Shown here: positions 8,180 to 17,555 of the stretch, piece after piece
Position numbering within the stretch: position 1 is the first letter of the stretch
Layout: the number at the start of each line of letters is the position of its first letter
From: Aquamicrobium sp.
Lineage (GTDB): Bacteria; Pseudomonadota; Alphaproteobacteria; Rhizobiales; Rhizobiaceae
Assembly (NCBI RefSeq): GCF_023954335.1
Contig: NZ_JAMLIE010000003.1
Location: forward strand, 1-64,000
Length of the DNA: 64,000 nt
Reading direction: 5' to 3'
The notes under the pieces: generated by a model
Told to the model about the DNA's origin: nothing
What the model saw: only the letters and a program-made list of their open reading frames with translations
Database searches by the model: none
Position numbers and translations under genes: made by a program

Positions 8180-9376
8180 ATGACTGATCAGGCCATCGCC
8201 AAAAGGAATATCTTCGTATTGACTGCCGCCCAGGCGCTGGGGGCGGCAAGCCCGCCGATCATCATTTCGCTGGGTGGATTGGTCGGTCAGCAGCTTTCCT
8301 CCGACCCGGCACTGGTGACGCTGCCCGTCAGCCTGTTTAATCTCGGCCTTGCCGTCGGCACGCTTCCGGCAGCGTTTGTCATGCGACAGGTCGGGCGGCG
8401 CAACGGCTATTTGCTCGGAACCGGCTTTGGCATGGCAGCTGGCCTGGTCGCCGCCTTCGGCATCTTTTCGGCTTCTTTCCTGATCTTCTGTCTCGGCACC
8501 TTCATTGCCGGCTTCTACGCCGCCTATGTCCAGAGCTATCGCTTCGCGGCGACTGATGCAGCAACCGGCGAACTGAAGGCCAAGGCAATTTCCTGGGTGA
8601 TGATCGGCGGCCTGATTGCGGCCATCATCGGACCGCAACTCGTCATCTGGACTCGCGATGCGGTTCCGGGAACACCCTATGTCGGCAGTTTTCTCAGTCA
8701 GGCGGCACTGGCGCTGATGGCCGTGCCTGTTCTTCTTCTGCTGCGCACGCCGAAGGCAACTAAGACGGGCAATGTGCAGGATACCGGACGACCGCTGATC
8801 CGGATTCTTATGATGCCGCGCTACGTGCTGGCGGTAGCAGCCGGCGTCGTCTCCTACGGGCTGATGGTGTTCGTGATGACGGCAGCCCCCATCGCCATGG
8901 TCGGTCATGGCCATTCGGTTGATCACGCTGCGCTTGGCATCCAGTGGCATGTGCTGGCAATGTTTGCGCCGAGCTTCGTTACCGGCCATCTGATGGCGCG
9001 CTTCGGCAAGGAGCGCATAACGGCACTTGGCCTGCTGCTGATCGCGGTTTCAGCCGTCTTTGCACTCGCTGGATTGCAACTCATTCACTTCTACGTATCG
9101 CTGATCCTGCTGGGCATTGGCTGGAATTTCGGCTTCATCGGCGCGACCGCCATGGTCACCGACTGCCATAGCGAGGCCGAACGCGGCAAGGCGCAAGGAG
9201 CGAATGACTTCCTGATCTTCGGCACGGTCGCCGGTGCCTCCTTCTTTGCCGGTGCGCTGCTGCACGCCTCGGGCTGGCAGACGATCAACTGGCTGATCTT
9301 CCCCGCTGTCGCGCTTATCCTCGTGCCGCTTGTCTGGCAAAGCGCCCGCAAAGCGTCGATTGCTCCCGCTGAGTGA
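8180..9376 (+). CDS. MFS transporter
   Basis: A 398-aa protein with about twelve hydrophobic helices and a major-facilitator loop after helix 2 (R-Q-V-G-R-R-N-G-Y). The loop after helix 8 is A-R-F-G-K-E-R-I. No substrate-specific motif is visible. It follows the SqrR/BigR-type gene by 60 bases on the same strand and probably shares its promoter. Export of a sulfur compound, or uptake of a thiol or sulfite-type anion, is a context guess only. Confidence 0.8.
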   Translation: MTDQAIAKRNIFVLTAAQALGAASPPIIISLGGLVGQQLSSDPALVTLPVSLFNLGLAVGTLPAAFVMRQVGRRNGYLLGTGFGMAAGLVAAFGIFSASFLIFCLGTFIAGFYAAYVQSYRFAATDAATGELKAKAISWVMIGGLIAAIIGPQLVIWTRDAVPGTPYVGSFLSQAALALMAVPVLLLLRTPKATKTGNVQDTGRPLIRILMMPRYVLAVAAGVVSYGLMVFVMTAAPIAMVGHGHSVDHAALGIQWHVLAMFAPSFVTGHLMARFGKERITALGLLLIAVSAVFALAGLQLIHFYVSLILLGIGWNFGFIGATAMVTDCHSEAERGKAQGANDFLIFGTVAGASFFAGALLHASGWQTINWLIFPAVALILVPLVWQSARKASIAPAE

Positions 9377-9435
9377 ACTGATGACTGATTTGCGAAGCCG
9401 TGAGTGTCAATTGGGCTTGCCTTTACATTCATATC

Positions 9436-9457
9436 TGCGTATATAGCAATATACGCA
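9436..9457. promoter_or_regulatory. Perfect SqrR/BigR-type operator
   Basis: A perfect inverted repeat TGCGTATAT-AGCA-ATATACGCA, 21 bases before the start codon of the DUF2892 gene and just before its AGGAGG ribosome site. It is the same length as the operator at 7771 and shares its outer TGCG...ATACGCA half-sites, so both are probably bound by the same regulator. Confidence 0.8.
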
Positions 9458-9477
9458 CTTTACAGGAGGTATTCCCA

Positions 9478-9678
9478 ATGACCCTCGAACGTTCCGTCCT
9501 TGCCTTTGCCGGCGTCATGGTACTCGTTTCCGTGGCGTTGACCGTCTGGGTCTCGCCCTATTTCATCTGGCTGACAGTGTTTGTCGGACTCAATATGTTC
9601 CAGTCGGCTTTCACCGGCTTCTGCCCCGCTGCGGCTGTTCTGAAGCGCCTCGGCTTCAAGCCTGCCTGCTCCGTCTGA
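9478..9678 (+). CDS. DUF2892 (YgaP-like) membrane protein
   Basis: A 66-aa protein with two hydrophobic segments and the ending F-T-G-F-C-P-A-A-A-V-L-K-R-L-G, typical of the DUF2892 inner-membrane domain. That domain in YgaP-type proteins is attached to rhodanese. The start has a perfect AGGAGG. It is the first gene of the operon DUF2892 - RND adaptor - RND pump - DsrE - flavin disulfide oxidoreductase, controlled by the operator at 9436. The family is repeatedly found with sulfane-sulfur genes. Confidence 0.9.
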   Translation: MTLERSVLAFAGVMVLVSVALTVWVSPYFIWLTVFVGLNMFQSAFTGFCPAAAVLKRLGFKPACSV

Positions 9679-9709
9679 TCTGCCCGTCTTATCTGAAAGA
9701 CCTGTCATC

Positions 9710-10675
9710 ATGCGTATTGTCATCCTGGTCGCCGCGCTTGTGGCGACCGCCCCTTCCTTTGCTGCCGAAACATTCGTGCTTTCGCCGCAGAACGTGCCGG
9801 AATGGAAGGCCGTCTATGGCCGTGTCGAGGCGCGCGATCTGGTGCCGGCGCGGGCGCGCATCGGCGGCACCGTGGTCGAGCTTCTGGTATCAGAAGGCGA
9901 CGAGGTCGAGGCCGGGACCCGGATCGCCATTGTGCGTGACGACAAGATCGATTTCCAGATCGCTGCTATCGATGCACAATTGCGCGCGCTCGAAGCCCAG
10001 CTTGGGCGCGCACAGTCAGAGCTTGAACGCGGGCGTTCGCTGGTCGAACGCGGTGTCATCACCGCCCAGCGGCTGGAGCAGCTTTCCACTGATGTCGATG
10101 TAACGCAAAACCAGATCGCAGCAACGCAGGCGCAGCGTTCCGTTATCGTCCAGCAGGGCGAGGAAGGTGACGTTCTGGCCCCTGCATCAGGGCGTGTGCT
10201 GAGCGTGCCTTTGACGAAGGGTGCCGTCATCATGCCCGGAGAGCCTGTTGCCACCATTGGCGGCGGTGGCTTCTTCCTGCGCCTTGCCATCCCCGAGCGC
10301 CATTCCGCTGAACTGGAGGAAGGCGCGCCGATAAGGATCGTCACGGCAGGAGAAGCCAGGCAGGGTCGCCTCGCCAAAATCTATCCGCGCATCGAAAATG
10401 GCCGCGTCATCGCCGATGTCGAGGTCGAAGGGCTGGATGACGCCTTTGTCGATGCCCGTATTCTGGTCGAGGTGCCGGTCGGCCTGCGCTCGGCACTGCT
10501 TGTGCCGCAAGCGGCACTTGCTACCCGCGCCGGGCTCGATTTTGTCCGTGTCATGGCGGGCGCAACCGAGGTGGAGCGCGTCGTGGTTCCAGGCGAAACC
10601 ATCATGCAGGATGGAAAAACCCATGTCGAAATCCTGACCGGCCTTGAAGCTGGCGACAGCGTGATCGTGCCATGA
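9710..10675 (+). CDS. RND efflux periplasmic adaptor (MFP)
   Basis: A 321-aa protein with a cleavable signal (M-R-I-V-I-L-V-A-A-L-V-A-T-A-P-S-F-A). The lipoyl-like half-motif G-G-T-V-V-E-L-L-V-S-E-G-D-E-V-E-A-G comes next, then an alpha-hairpin of about 70 residues, the second lipoyl half (V-L-A-P-A-S-G-R-V), and a beta-barrel ending. It is shorter than the AcrA type. It overlaps the pump gene by four bases (ATGA), so the two are translationally coupled. No outer-membrane factor gene is nearby. Confidence 0.9.
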   Translation: MRIVILVAALVATAPSFAAETFVLSPQNVPEWKAVYGRVEARDLVPARARIGGTVVELLVSEGDEVEAGTRIAIVRDDKIDFQIAAIDAQLRALEAQLGRAQSELERGRSLVERGVITAQRLEQLSTDVDVTQNQIAATQAQRSVIVQQGEEGDVLAPASGRVLSVPLTKGAVIMPGEPVATIGGGGFFLRLAIPERHSAELEEGAPIRIVTAGEARQGRLAKIYPRIENGRVIADVEVEGLDDAFVDARILVEVPVGLRSALLVPQAALATRAGLDFVRVMAGATEVERVVVPGETIMQDGKTHVEILTGLEAGDSVIVP

Positions 10676-13600
10676 CAACGCCCTCCCATCGTCTGGGCAT
10701 GGCGGGCGCGCTGACCCGTGCCTTCATCACCTCGCCGCTGACGCCGCTGTTCCTCATTGCCTCGCTGGCGTTCGGCCTTCTGGCGCTCATTGCCCTGCCG
10801 CGCGAGGAAGAACCGCAGATCTCCGTGCCGATGGTTGACATCCTCGTGCGCGCCGATGGTCTCAAGGCAGAGGACGCGGTCAAGCTCGTCACCGAACCTC
10901 TGGAGGTGATCGTCAAGGGCATTGACGGTGTCGAGCATGTCTATTCGCAAACCCGCGATGACAGTACGCTGGTGACAGCACGGTTTCTGGTCGGTACATC
11001 TGCCGACGCAGCCGTCTTGCGCGTTCACGACAAGCTGCGCGCCAATATGGACCGTATTCCCGTCGGCATCCCCGAACCGCAGATCATCGGGCGTGGCATT
11101 GACGACGTTGCCATCGTGTCACTGACGCTGACGCCAAACCCAACCCTGGCCCCGGCGGCAGCCCATCGCATCGACGCCAATGAAGTGACACGGATTGCCC
11201 GCGAGCTGAAAACCGAACTCGCCAAAATCGACAATGTCGGCCTGACCTATCTGGTCGGCGCGGCTGACGAGGCAATCCGCATTGCGCCCGACCCGGCGCG
11301 GCTGGCGCTTTATGGCGTCACCCTGCAACAGCTTGCCGGCAAGGTGCAGGGCGCCAACCGCGCCTTTCCGGTGGGCAATCTGCGCGATGGTGGTGAACAG
11401 ATCATGCTGGTCGCCGGCGAGACGCTGTCGACACCGGCACAGATCGGCAATCTGCTTTTGACCTCCCGCGATGGCCGCCCGGTCTATGTCCGCGATGTCG
11501 CGACAGTTGAATTCGTGACCGAACCGGGGGAGGCGCTGGTCTCGACGGTGACGCGCGATGGCGACCAGATCGCCCGCGTTCCGGCGGTGACGCTGGCGCT
11601 TGCCAAGCGCGCCGGCTCCAATGCCGTCACCGTCGCCGAGACGATCCTGCACCGGGTTGATGAACTGCAAGGATCGCTGATCCCGCAGGAGATCGCGGTC
11701 GAGGTGACGCGCGATTATGGCGAGAGCGCCAATGAAAAGGCCAATGAGCTGCTGTTTCATCTGGCGCTCGCGACCGTTTCGATCATCCTGCTGGTATGGC
11801 TTGCAATCGGCTGGCGCGAGGCGCTGGTGGTGGCGGTGGTCATCCCCGTCACCATCCTGATGACGCTGTTTGCGTCATGGATAATGGGCTATACGCTGAA
11901 CCGCGTCTCGCTGTTTGCGCTGATCTTTTCCATCGGCATCCTGGTCGATGACGCCATCGTTGTCATCGAAAACATCGCCCGCCACTGGGCGATGAAGGAT
12001 GGCCGGTCGCGTCGCCAGGCGGCCATCGAAGCGGTGGCGGAAGTGGGCAACCCGACCATCGTCGCCACGCTGACGGTGGTGGCGGCACTGCTGCCGATGC
12101 TGTTCGTGTCAGGCATGATGGGCCCCTATATGAGCCCGATCCCGGCCAATGCGTCTGCGGCGATGATCTTTTCCTTCTTCGTCGCGGTGATGGTGACGCC
12201 ATGGCTGATGCTGAAGGTGGCCGGAAAGGCGCAGGCTCATTCTCACAACGGAGATGGTCACGGCAGTGGCGGGCTGCTCGGGCGCATCTATGCCGCCAGC
12301 GCGCGGCCAATCCTGAAAAGCAAGGCGCGGAGCTGGCTGTTCCTGCTCGGTGTCGGCGCACTCACACTCGGTTCGCTGACGCTGTTTTACACGCAGGCCG
12401 TGACGGTGAAGCTCCTGCCGTTCGACAACAAGTCTGAACTTTCCGTCACCATCGACCTTCCCGAAGGCGCCTCGCTCGAAGCGTCGGACGCGATCGCGCA
12501 AGCCATCGCGCGCATCGTGCTCGATATGGAAGAGGTGAAATCGGTGCAGACCCATGCGGGTGCTGCCGCCCCCTTCAACTTCAACGGACTGGTGCGCCAT
12601 TCTTTTTACCGCACCGATCCGCATCTGGGCGAGGTGGCGATCAACCTGTTGCCGAAGGGCGAGCGCAGCCGCGCCAGCCACGACATTGCGCTCGACATCA
12701 GAGAGCGGTTGGCGGCGCTCGACGTGCCGGCGGGAACCAGCCTCAAGGTGCTTGAGCCGCCGCCGGGACCACCGGTGATGGCGACACTTCTGGCCGAAAT
12801 CTATGGTCCCGATGCCGCGACAAGGCGGGCAGTGGCGCAAAAGGTTGAAGCCGCCTTCCGCTCCGTTCCCTATATCGTCGATGTCGACAATTCCCATGGC
12901 GTTGCGGCGCGGCGGCTTAGAGCCACCATCTCCACCGACGATCTTGAATTCTTCCGCGTCGAGGAAGGCGACGTGCTCGACACCATCGCCATTCTCAATG
13001 GCGGCATGACGGTCGGCTATTCGCATCGCGGCGAAGGCCGCCAGCCGATCCCGCTGCGTATCGAGCGGCCAAAATCGGAACGCCGCCTCGACGAGCGCTT
13101 CCTGACAACGCCGATCCCGGCCAATGTGCTGCCGGGTGATCGTGGCGTTGTTGAGCTTGGCGACGTGGTGCGTGTTGCCGAGGAACACTCCTCTTACCTG
13201 ATATTCCGTCGTAACGGTCGCGCCGCAGAAATGGTTACGGCCGAGCTTGCGGGCGAGTTCGAGGCCCCGCTCTATGGCATGATTGCGGTGCAGGACGCGC
13301 TCGATGCGCAGGATTGGGGTGATTTGCCGAAACCCGTTATCTCGCTTTACGGCCAGCCAGACGACGAGCGCAACGCGACGCTGCTCTGGGATGGCGAGTG
13401 GGAGGTGACATGGGTGACCTTCCGCGACATGGGCGCAGCCTTCATGGTGGCACTGCTTGGTATCTATATCCTCGTCGTTGCGCAGTTCGGCTCATTCAAG
13501 GCGCCGCTGGTTATCCTGACGCCGGTGCCGCTGACCTTTATCGGCATTCTAGGTGGCCACTGGCTGTTCGGAGCACCGTTCTCGGCCACCTCGATGATCG

Positions 13601-13890
13601 GCTTCATCGCCCTTGCCGGCATCATCGTGCGCAACTCGATCCTGCTGGTCGATTTCATCCGCCACACCGATGCCAAGGACCGGCCACTGACGGAAATCCT
13701 GATCGAGGCCGGCTCGATCCGCTTCAAGCCAATTCTCTTGACCGCGCTCGCGGCGATGATCGGCGCAGCAGTAATCCTCACCGACCCGATCTTTCAGGGG
13801 CTGGCGATCTCGCTGCTGTTCGGCCTTGCCTCATCCACGCTGCTGACCGTGCTCGTCATCCCGGCGATCTATCGTGTGCTGCGAACATGA
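10672..13890 (+). CDS. RND efflux permease
   Basis: A 1072-aa transporter of usual RND length with two halves of six helices and large periplasmic loops. The helix-4 motif G-I-L-V-D-D-A-I-V-V-I-E-N-I carries the paired aspartates of the proton relay, and the second-half equivalent is A-G-I-I-V-R-N-S-I-L-L-V-D-F. A His-rich linker (H-S-H-N-G-D-G-H) lies near residue 525, between the halves. Its operon with DUF2892 and DsrE genes and the SqrR/BigR-type operator suggests export of a sulfur-stress product rather than antibiotics. The substrate is unproven. Confidence 0.92.
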   Translation: MTTPSHRLGMAGALTRAFITSPLTPLFLIASLAFGLLALIALPREEEPQISVPMVDILVRADGLKAEDAVKLVTEPLEVIVKGIDGVEHVYSQTRDDSTLVTARFLVGTSADAAVLRVHDKLRANMDRIPVGIPEPQIIGRGIDDVAIVSLTLTPNPTLAPAAAHRIDANEVTRIARELKTELAKIDNVGLTYLVGAADEAIRIAPDPARLALYGVTLQQLAGKVQGANRAFPVGNLRDGGEQIMLVAGETLSTPAQIGNLLLTSRDGRPVYVRDVATVEFVTEPGEALVSTVTRDGDQIARVPAVTLALAKRAGSNAVTVAETILHRVDELQGSLIPQEIAVEVTRDYGESANEKANELLFHLALATVSIILLVWLAIGWREALVVAVVIPVTILMTLFASWIMGYTLNRVSLFALIFSIGILVDDAIVVIENIARHWAMKDGRSRRQAAIEAVAEVGNPTIVATLTVVAALLPMLFVSGMMGPYMSPIPANASAAMIFSFFVAVMVTPWLMLKVAGKAQAHSHNGDGHGSGGLLGRIYAASARPILKSKARSWLFLLGVGALTLGSLTLFYTQAVTVKLLPFDNKSELSVTIDLPEGASLEASDAIAQAIARIVLDMEEVKSVQTHAGAAAPFNFNGLVRHSFYRTDPHLGEVAINLLPKGERSRASHDIALDIRERLAALDVPAGTSLKVLEPPPGPPVMATLLAEIYGPDAATRRAVAQKVEAAFRSVPYIVDVDNSHGVAARRLRATISTDDLEFFRVEEGDVLDTIAILNGGMTVGYSHRGEGRQPIPLRIERPKSERRLDERFLTTPIPANVLPGDRGVVELGDVVRVAEEHSSYLIFRRNGRAAEMVTAELAGEFEAPLYGMIAVQDALDAQDWGDLPKPVISLYGQPDDERNATLLWDGEWEVTWVTFRDMGAAFMVALLGIYILVVAQFGSFKAPLVILTPVPLTFIGILGGHWLFGAPFSATSMIGFIALAGIIVRNSILLVDFIRHTDAKDRPLTEILIEAGSIRFKPILLTALAAMIGAAVILTDPIFQGLAISLLFGLASSTLLTVLVIPAIYRVLRT

Positions 13891-13965
13891 GACGTGTCGA
13901 TACGGTTTCGACTTCAATATCCATGACATCATTTCGGCTTTCGCTCTTAAACTAGGAGAAAACCC

Positions 13966-14337
13966 ATGCAATCCGCTGATTTTGTCGCCACCCTGTTCGA
14001 TGGCCGTTCCAATCCTGCCAAGGTTACCGTGGCTTTCACCATGGCGCTGAATGCGCTCGAAAAGGGCCACAATACCATGGTGCTTCTGATGGTTGAGGCG
14101 GTTGAGCTTGGCCAGCCAGGCGCCACCGAAGGGATCGATGTTGGCAAGCCCTTCGAACCTGTTTCTGACCTGCTGGCGAAATTTATCCTCGGCGGTGGAC
14201 GGATTGGCATCTGCAAATCCTGCATGATCCATAATGGCTTCACAGAAGCGCAGATGGCGGCGGGTTACGAAATCGTGTCAGCCCCCGACGTCATCGACCT
14301 GATGATGGCTGCCAAGGGTTCGTTGCAGATCACCTGA
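13966..14337 (+). CDS. DsrE-family sulfur relay protein
   Basis: A 123-aa DsrE/DsrF-like protein. The N-terminal strand-loop D-x-S-N-P-A-K is followed by a helix A-F-T-M-A-L-N-A-L-E-K-G-H. The likely sulfur-carrying cysteines are in G-R-I-G-I-C-K-S-C-M-I-H-N-G near residues 79-92, with a final T-A-P/S-A-P-D-V-I-D-type helix. It has a good AGGAGA site. Such proteins hold or move persulfide sulfur, so it probably accepts sulfur produced by the flavoprotein/thioredoxin branch. Confidence 0.85.
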   Translation: MQSADFVATLFDGRSNPAKVTVAFTMALNALEKGHNTMVLLMVEAVELGQPGATEGIDVGKPFEPVSDLLAKFILGGGRIGICKSCMIHNGFTEAQMAAGYEIVSAPDVIDLMMAAKGSLQIT

Positions 14338-14401
14338 CCCGCAAACCGTCGGATCAGTGCCGCGAGAACAGGCTCATATTTATCTCGGGAGAATGCTTGC
14401 C

Positions 14402-15841
14402 ATGACACAAACGGTTGAGGTCGATGTCGCAATCATCGGTGCCGGAACCGCCGGAATGTACGCACTGCGCGAGGTCAGACGCGCCGGGCTGGATTTTGTC
14501 CTGATCGATCACGGCCCGCTGGGGACAGTTTGCGCCCGGGTGGGATGCATGCCATCCAAGATTGCACTGCATGCAGGCGCCCGGTGGCAAGCTGCGTTGC
14601 AGCTCAACCAGATCGGCGGTAGTGGTATGGAGCACCTGCGGCTCGACCACCGCGCTGCCTGGGCAACATTGCGCAAACAGCGCGATGGATTTGCAAATCC
14701 CACCGCCAACAGGTCGCGCGAGATTGCCGGTGATCGGTTGCTGGAAGGTCGCGCGCGCTTTCTTTCGACCGATCGTCTTGCCGTGGAATTGAATGATGGC
14801 GGACACCGCCAGATCAAGGCCAGAGCGGTTGTCATTGCCGCCGGCTCGCGCCCGATCGTGCCCGGGTGGCTGGATAATGTTCGTGAGCGTGTAATCACCA
14901 CCGACGATCTGTTCGAACTGGAGACGCTGCCTGCGTCGATCGGCATTCTCGGCCTCGGGGCGATCGGGATGGAAATGGGCATGGCGCTGTCGCGGTTGGG
15001 CGTCAAGGTGACTGGCGCTGATATCGCACCATTCATCGGCGGCATGACCGACGCCGAAGTGTCGGCACGCGCCGTCGAGCGGTTTGGCTCCGAGTTTGAG
15101 ATGTGGTTGCAGACTGAAACGCGCCTGACGCTCAAAGACAGCGGCATCGTGATGGAGGCTGATGACAATCGCCGTGCCGATGTGGAATTTGTGCTGGCCG
15201 CACTCGGTCGTCGAACGAATATTGACAGACTCGGCCTGGCGGAAGCCGGCATTGAAGTGAACAGCAAAGGCGTTCCCCACTTCGACGCCAACACAATGCA
15301 GGCCGGAGATTTGCCGGTCTTTCTCGCCGGGGATGTCAATGGCAGTCGCCAGTTGATGCATGAAGCGGTCGATGAGGGCGTGATCGCGGGGTTCAACGCG
15401 GCGCGCGTCGCTCGCAATCCTGAAATGAAGGCGCAAGCTTTTGCCCGCAAGACACCATTGGCCATTGCCTTCACAGATCCCGATCTCGTTGTTGTTGGCG
15501 CCTCGTTAAGCGAACTCGATCCCAAACAAATTGTCATCGGTTCCGCCGAGGGGCAGGGCAATGGCCGCGCCCGTATCCTGCATGAGCCTCGCAGCATATT
15601 GCGCGTTTACGCGGACAAGGCCGATGGTCGCCTGCTTGGCGCGGCGATGCTGGGGCCCCGCGGGGAGCATCTGGCGCATTTGCTCGCCCTGGCAATCGGG
15701 CGTGGTGAGACTGCCGCCAGCCTGTTGCAAATGCCTTTCTACCATCCGGTGATGGAGGAGATCCTGCAAAGCGCTTTGCAGGAGGCAGCCCGCCAGTTGA
15801 CAGGCTCACGGGATATGCCGCTGGGTTTGCACCCCATTTGA
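14402..15841 (+). CDS. Dihydrolipoamide dehydrogenase-like disulfide oxidoreductase
   Basis: A 479-aa class I flavin disulfide reductase. The FAD motif G-A-G-T-A-G is at about 13-18, the redox pair Cys44-x4-Cys49 is in G-T-V-C-A-R-V-G-C-M-P-S-K, the NAD motif G-L-G-A-I-G-M-E is near 185, F-L-A-G-D-V-N is in the FAD-binding end, and the dimerisation domain ends with F-Y-H-P-V-M-E-E. The start is ATG 14402 with GGGAGA about ten bases upstream; an ATG at 14393 is too close to it. In related sulfur clusters such enzymes are suspected to reduce persulfide or CoA-disulfide substrates. True E3 function is unlikely, as no 2-oxoacid complex genes are present. Confidence 0.85.
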   Translation: MTQTVEVDVAIIGAGTAGMYALREVRRAGLDFVLIDHGPLGTVCARVGCMPSKIALHAGARWQAALQLNQIGGSGMEHLRLDHRAAWATLRKQRDGFANPTANRSREIAGDRLLEGRARFLSTDRLAVELNDGGHRQIKARAVVIAAGSRPIVPGWLDNVRERVITTDDLFELETLPASIGILGLGAIGMEMGMALSRLGVKVTGADIAPFIGGMTDAEVSARAVERFGSEFEMWLQTETRLTLKDSGIVMEADDNRRADVEFVLAALGRRTNIDRLGLAEAGIEVNSKGVPHFDANTMQAGDLPVFLAGDVNGSRQLMHEAVDEGVIAGFNAARVARNPEMKAQAFARKTPLAIAFTDPDLVVVGASLSELDPKQIVIGSAEGQGNGRARILHEPRSILRVYADKADGRLLGAAMLGPRGEHLAHLLALAIGRGETAASLLQMPFYHPVMEEILQSALQEAARQLTGSRDMPLGLHPI

Positions 15842-15942
15842 AGTCGTGTCCCGGAAGATGGCGGATTTGTTGAAACAACAATTCTCACATATCGCCACCG
15901 AAACCATGTGGAGTGGAAAAATCATCGTCTGGCGAAAATCCA

Positions 15943-16132
15943 ATGCTTGATCGGTTTCCCATCATCTTGAACGACGACCATCTTGCCCGTGTCGCTCCGG
16001 TCGAAGGGCCGTTGCACGATCCGGGCTTGCGGATGCTGGAAGACGCCGATCTTGACATGCTCGCCGCTACGCTCACCCAAGGGCGGATGCGGCCAATTCA
16101 GATATTCGCCTACGGGTCGCTGATCTGGAACC
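15943..16132 (+). pseudogene. chaC: 5' fragment of chaC-type gamma-glutamylcyclotransferase
   Basis: The first ~63 codons contain I-Q-I-F-A-Y-G-S-L-I-W-N, the hallmark substrate-binding loop of ChaC glutathione-specific cyclotransferases, preceded by a typical N-terminal helix region. After about 16132 the family similarity stops and the frame runs on to 16266 without recognisable sequence; the catalytic glutamate region is absent. A full-length homologue would be ~180-220 aa. It marks the right limit of the sulfur-related genes. The stretch to 16500 shows nothing else I can name. Confidence 0.65.
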
Positions 16133-16504
16133 GTTCTGCGAGATTGGGCCGCACACCACTACCATACTCGCGGGCGTTCCTATCCTCATACTGGGGAACG
16201 AACGATAACGTTGCAGTTAATTCTATGAAAGTCAGCGTCCCCTGCGCGGCGCAACGCATTACCTAAATGTAATCGCGCTATCTTGAAGAACCGAAGAAAG
16301 ACAATCCTCGGTTCACGTCAATAATGATGAAAATCATCCGTACCGGTTTTATTCCCTCGCGACTCCAGCGCAATTCACACCGTGCAACAGGACGATTACC
16401 CCTGAAAGGCTCCTTTTGCGAGCTGGCAAGCTCGTTCCACCGTCGCAGCCAGCGACCCCTGATGCCTTTGTAACCAGAACCAGTCAGTTGGGCGACCACG
16501 CCCC

Positions 16505-17045
16505 CGGAAAACCGCGACGGATATCTCCAAGGCGCGGAATGTTTTCGTCATGGTCGATGAAGCGCACCGGACGCAATATGGCGCGCTTGCCGCCCGGATG
16601 CGCGCGGGGTTGCCCAATGCCTGTATGATCGCCTTCACCGGCACGCCAATCGACAAAAAAGACCGGAGCACCCGCGAGGTCTTCGGCGATTATCTGCACC
16701 GCTACCTGATCGACCAGGCTGTGAAAGATGGAGCGACCGTCCCGATTTATTACGAGATGCGCGATGCCCGCATTAGGATCGACGGACGCGATTTTGAACG
16801 GGAAGTTCGGGCAGCGTTCCCGGAACTATCCGAAGACGAGATTGCAAAACTCAGACGTGGCACCGGCCTTCAGGAGAAGCTAGCTGGAGCGCCGGTTCGC
16901 GTTGAGGCCATCGCCAGAGATATTCTCGAGCACTATCGAAGCACGATTGAACCGAACGGGTTCAAAGCTCAGATCGTGACCGTGAGCCGGGATGTCGCCG
17001 TAACCTACGTCGGGGCATTGGAACGGCTTGGCGCGCCAGAATGCG
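16505..17045 (+). pseudogene. hsdR: hsdR fragment, helicase part (type I restriction)
   Basis: Encodes A-R-N-V-F-V-M-V-D-E-A-H-R-T-Q-Y-G (motif II), then M-I-A-F-T-G-T-P-I (motif III), and a conserved spacer to Q-I-V-T-V-S-R. These are characteristic of the motor domain of type I restriction subunits. There is no upstream nuclease domain and the frame begins abruptly. At about 17045 the coding sense ends, and the next part of the same protein is found on the opposite strand. Confidence 0.85.
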
Positions 17046-17555
17046 TGACAACCATTTCAAGTCGGATGTATAGGGTTCTTCCAATGCCTTCGGATCGGGC
17101 AGGACCATGTCCATGGCTTCGGCGAAGCGCAGGAAGTCGAGTTCGAATTTGGCGCGAACGTCATCCGGACGCAGCAGTTCAACGCATGCGTTATCGTCCT
17201 GACGGCCAAGGCCCTCGAAGAGCCGAATGGCGGCCCGGTGCCGACTTTCCAGAAGCTGGATTTTCTCGGACAGCGGGCGAAGCGCGCTGGCGATTCCATC
17301 CTCGTCGGAGAACATGTCCAAGGCATCTGCGATGCGCCGGTTATCTCCCCAATAGTCCACAACCAGCCCATAGGTCTTGCCGTCAGCGGTACGGTTGACG
17401 CGAGCAATCGCTTGCAAAAGCGTATGCTCCCGCAAAGGCGCGTCGAGATACAGAACCTGCTCTACCGGGGCGTCAAAACCGGTCAGCAGCATGTCGCACA
17501 CGACCAAGATTTTTAGCGGATCCGGCGCAGCGATCTGGGCATTCTCCACGGCGCA
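17046..17555 (-). pseudogene. hsdR: hsdR fragment, inverted continuation
   Basis: On the minus strand this encodes D-P-L-K-I-L-V-V-C-D-M-L-L-T-G-F-D-A-P (motif V region), L-L-Q-A-I-A-R-V-N-R (motif VI) and further C-terminal sequence to D-L-K-W-L-S-R-I. In an intact HsdR these follow the plus-strand fragment after a short gap. A ~510-bp piece has therefore been inverted inside the gene. Its outer end abuts the 3' fragment of the split element gene. Confidence 0.85.

Larger units (their letters stand above)
4049..17554. other. 13.5-kb cargo block replacing the centre of the element gene
   Basis: The two ends of this block abut the split gene fragments. Its margins hold broken genes (unknown 4049-4678, GGDEF 4860-5218, chaC 15943, hsdR 16505-17555), while the core (5550-15841) is intact and forms a coherent sulfide/persulfide module. 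I see no insertion-sequence ends or target duplication at the borders. A multi-step recombination is therefore more likely than a single transposition. Confidence 0.6.
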
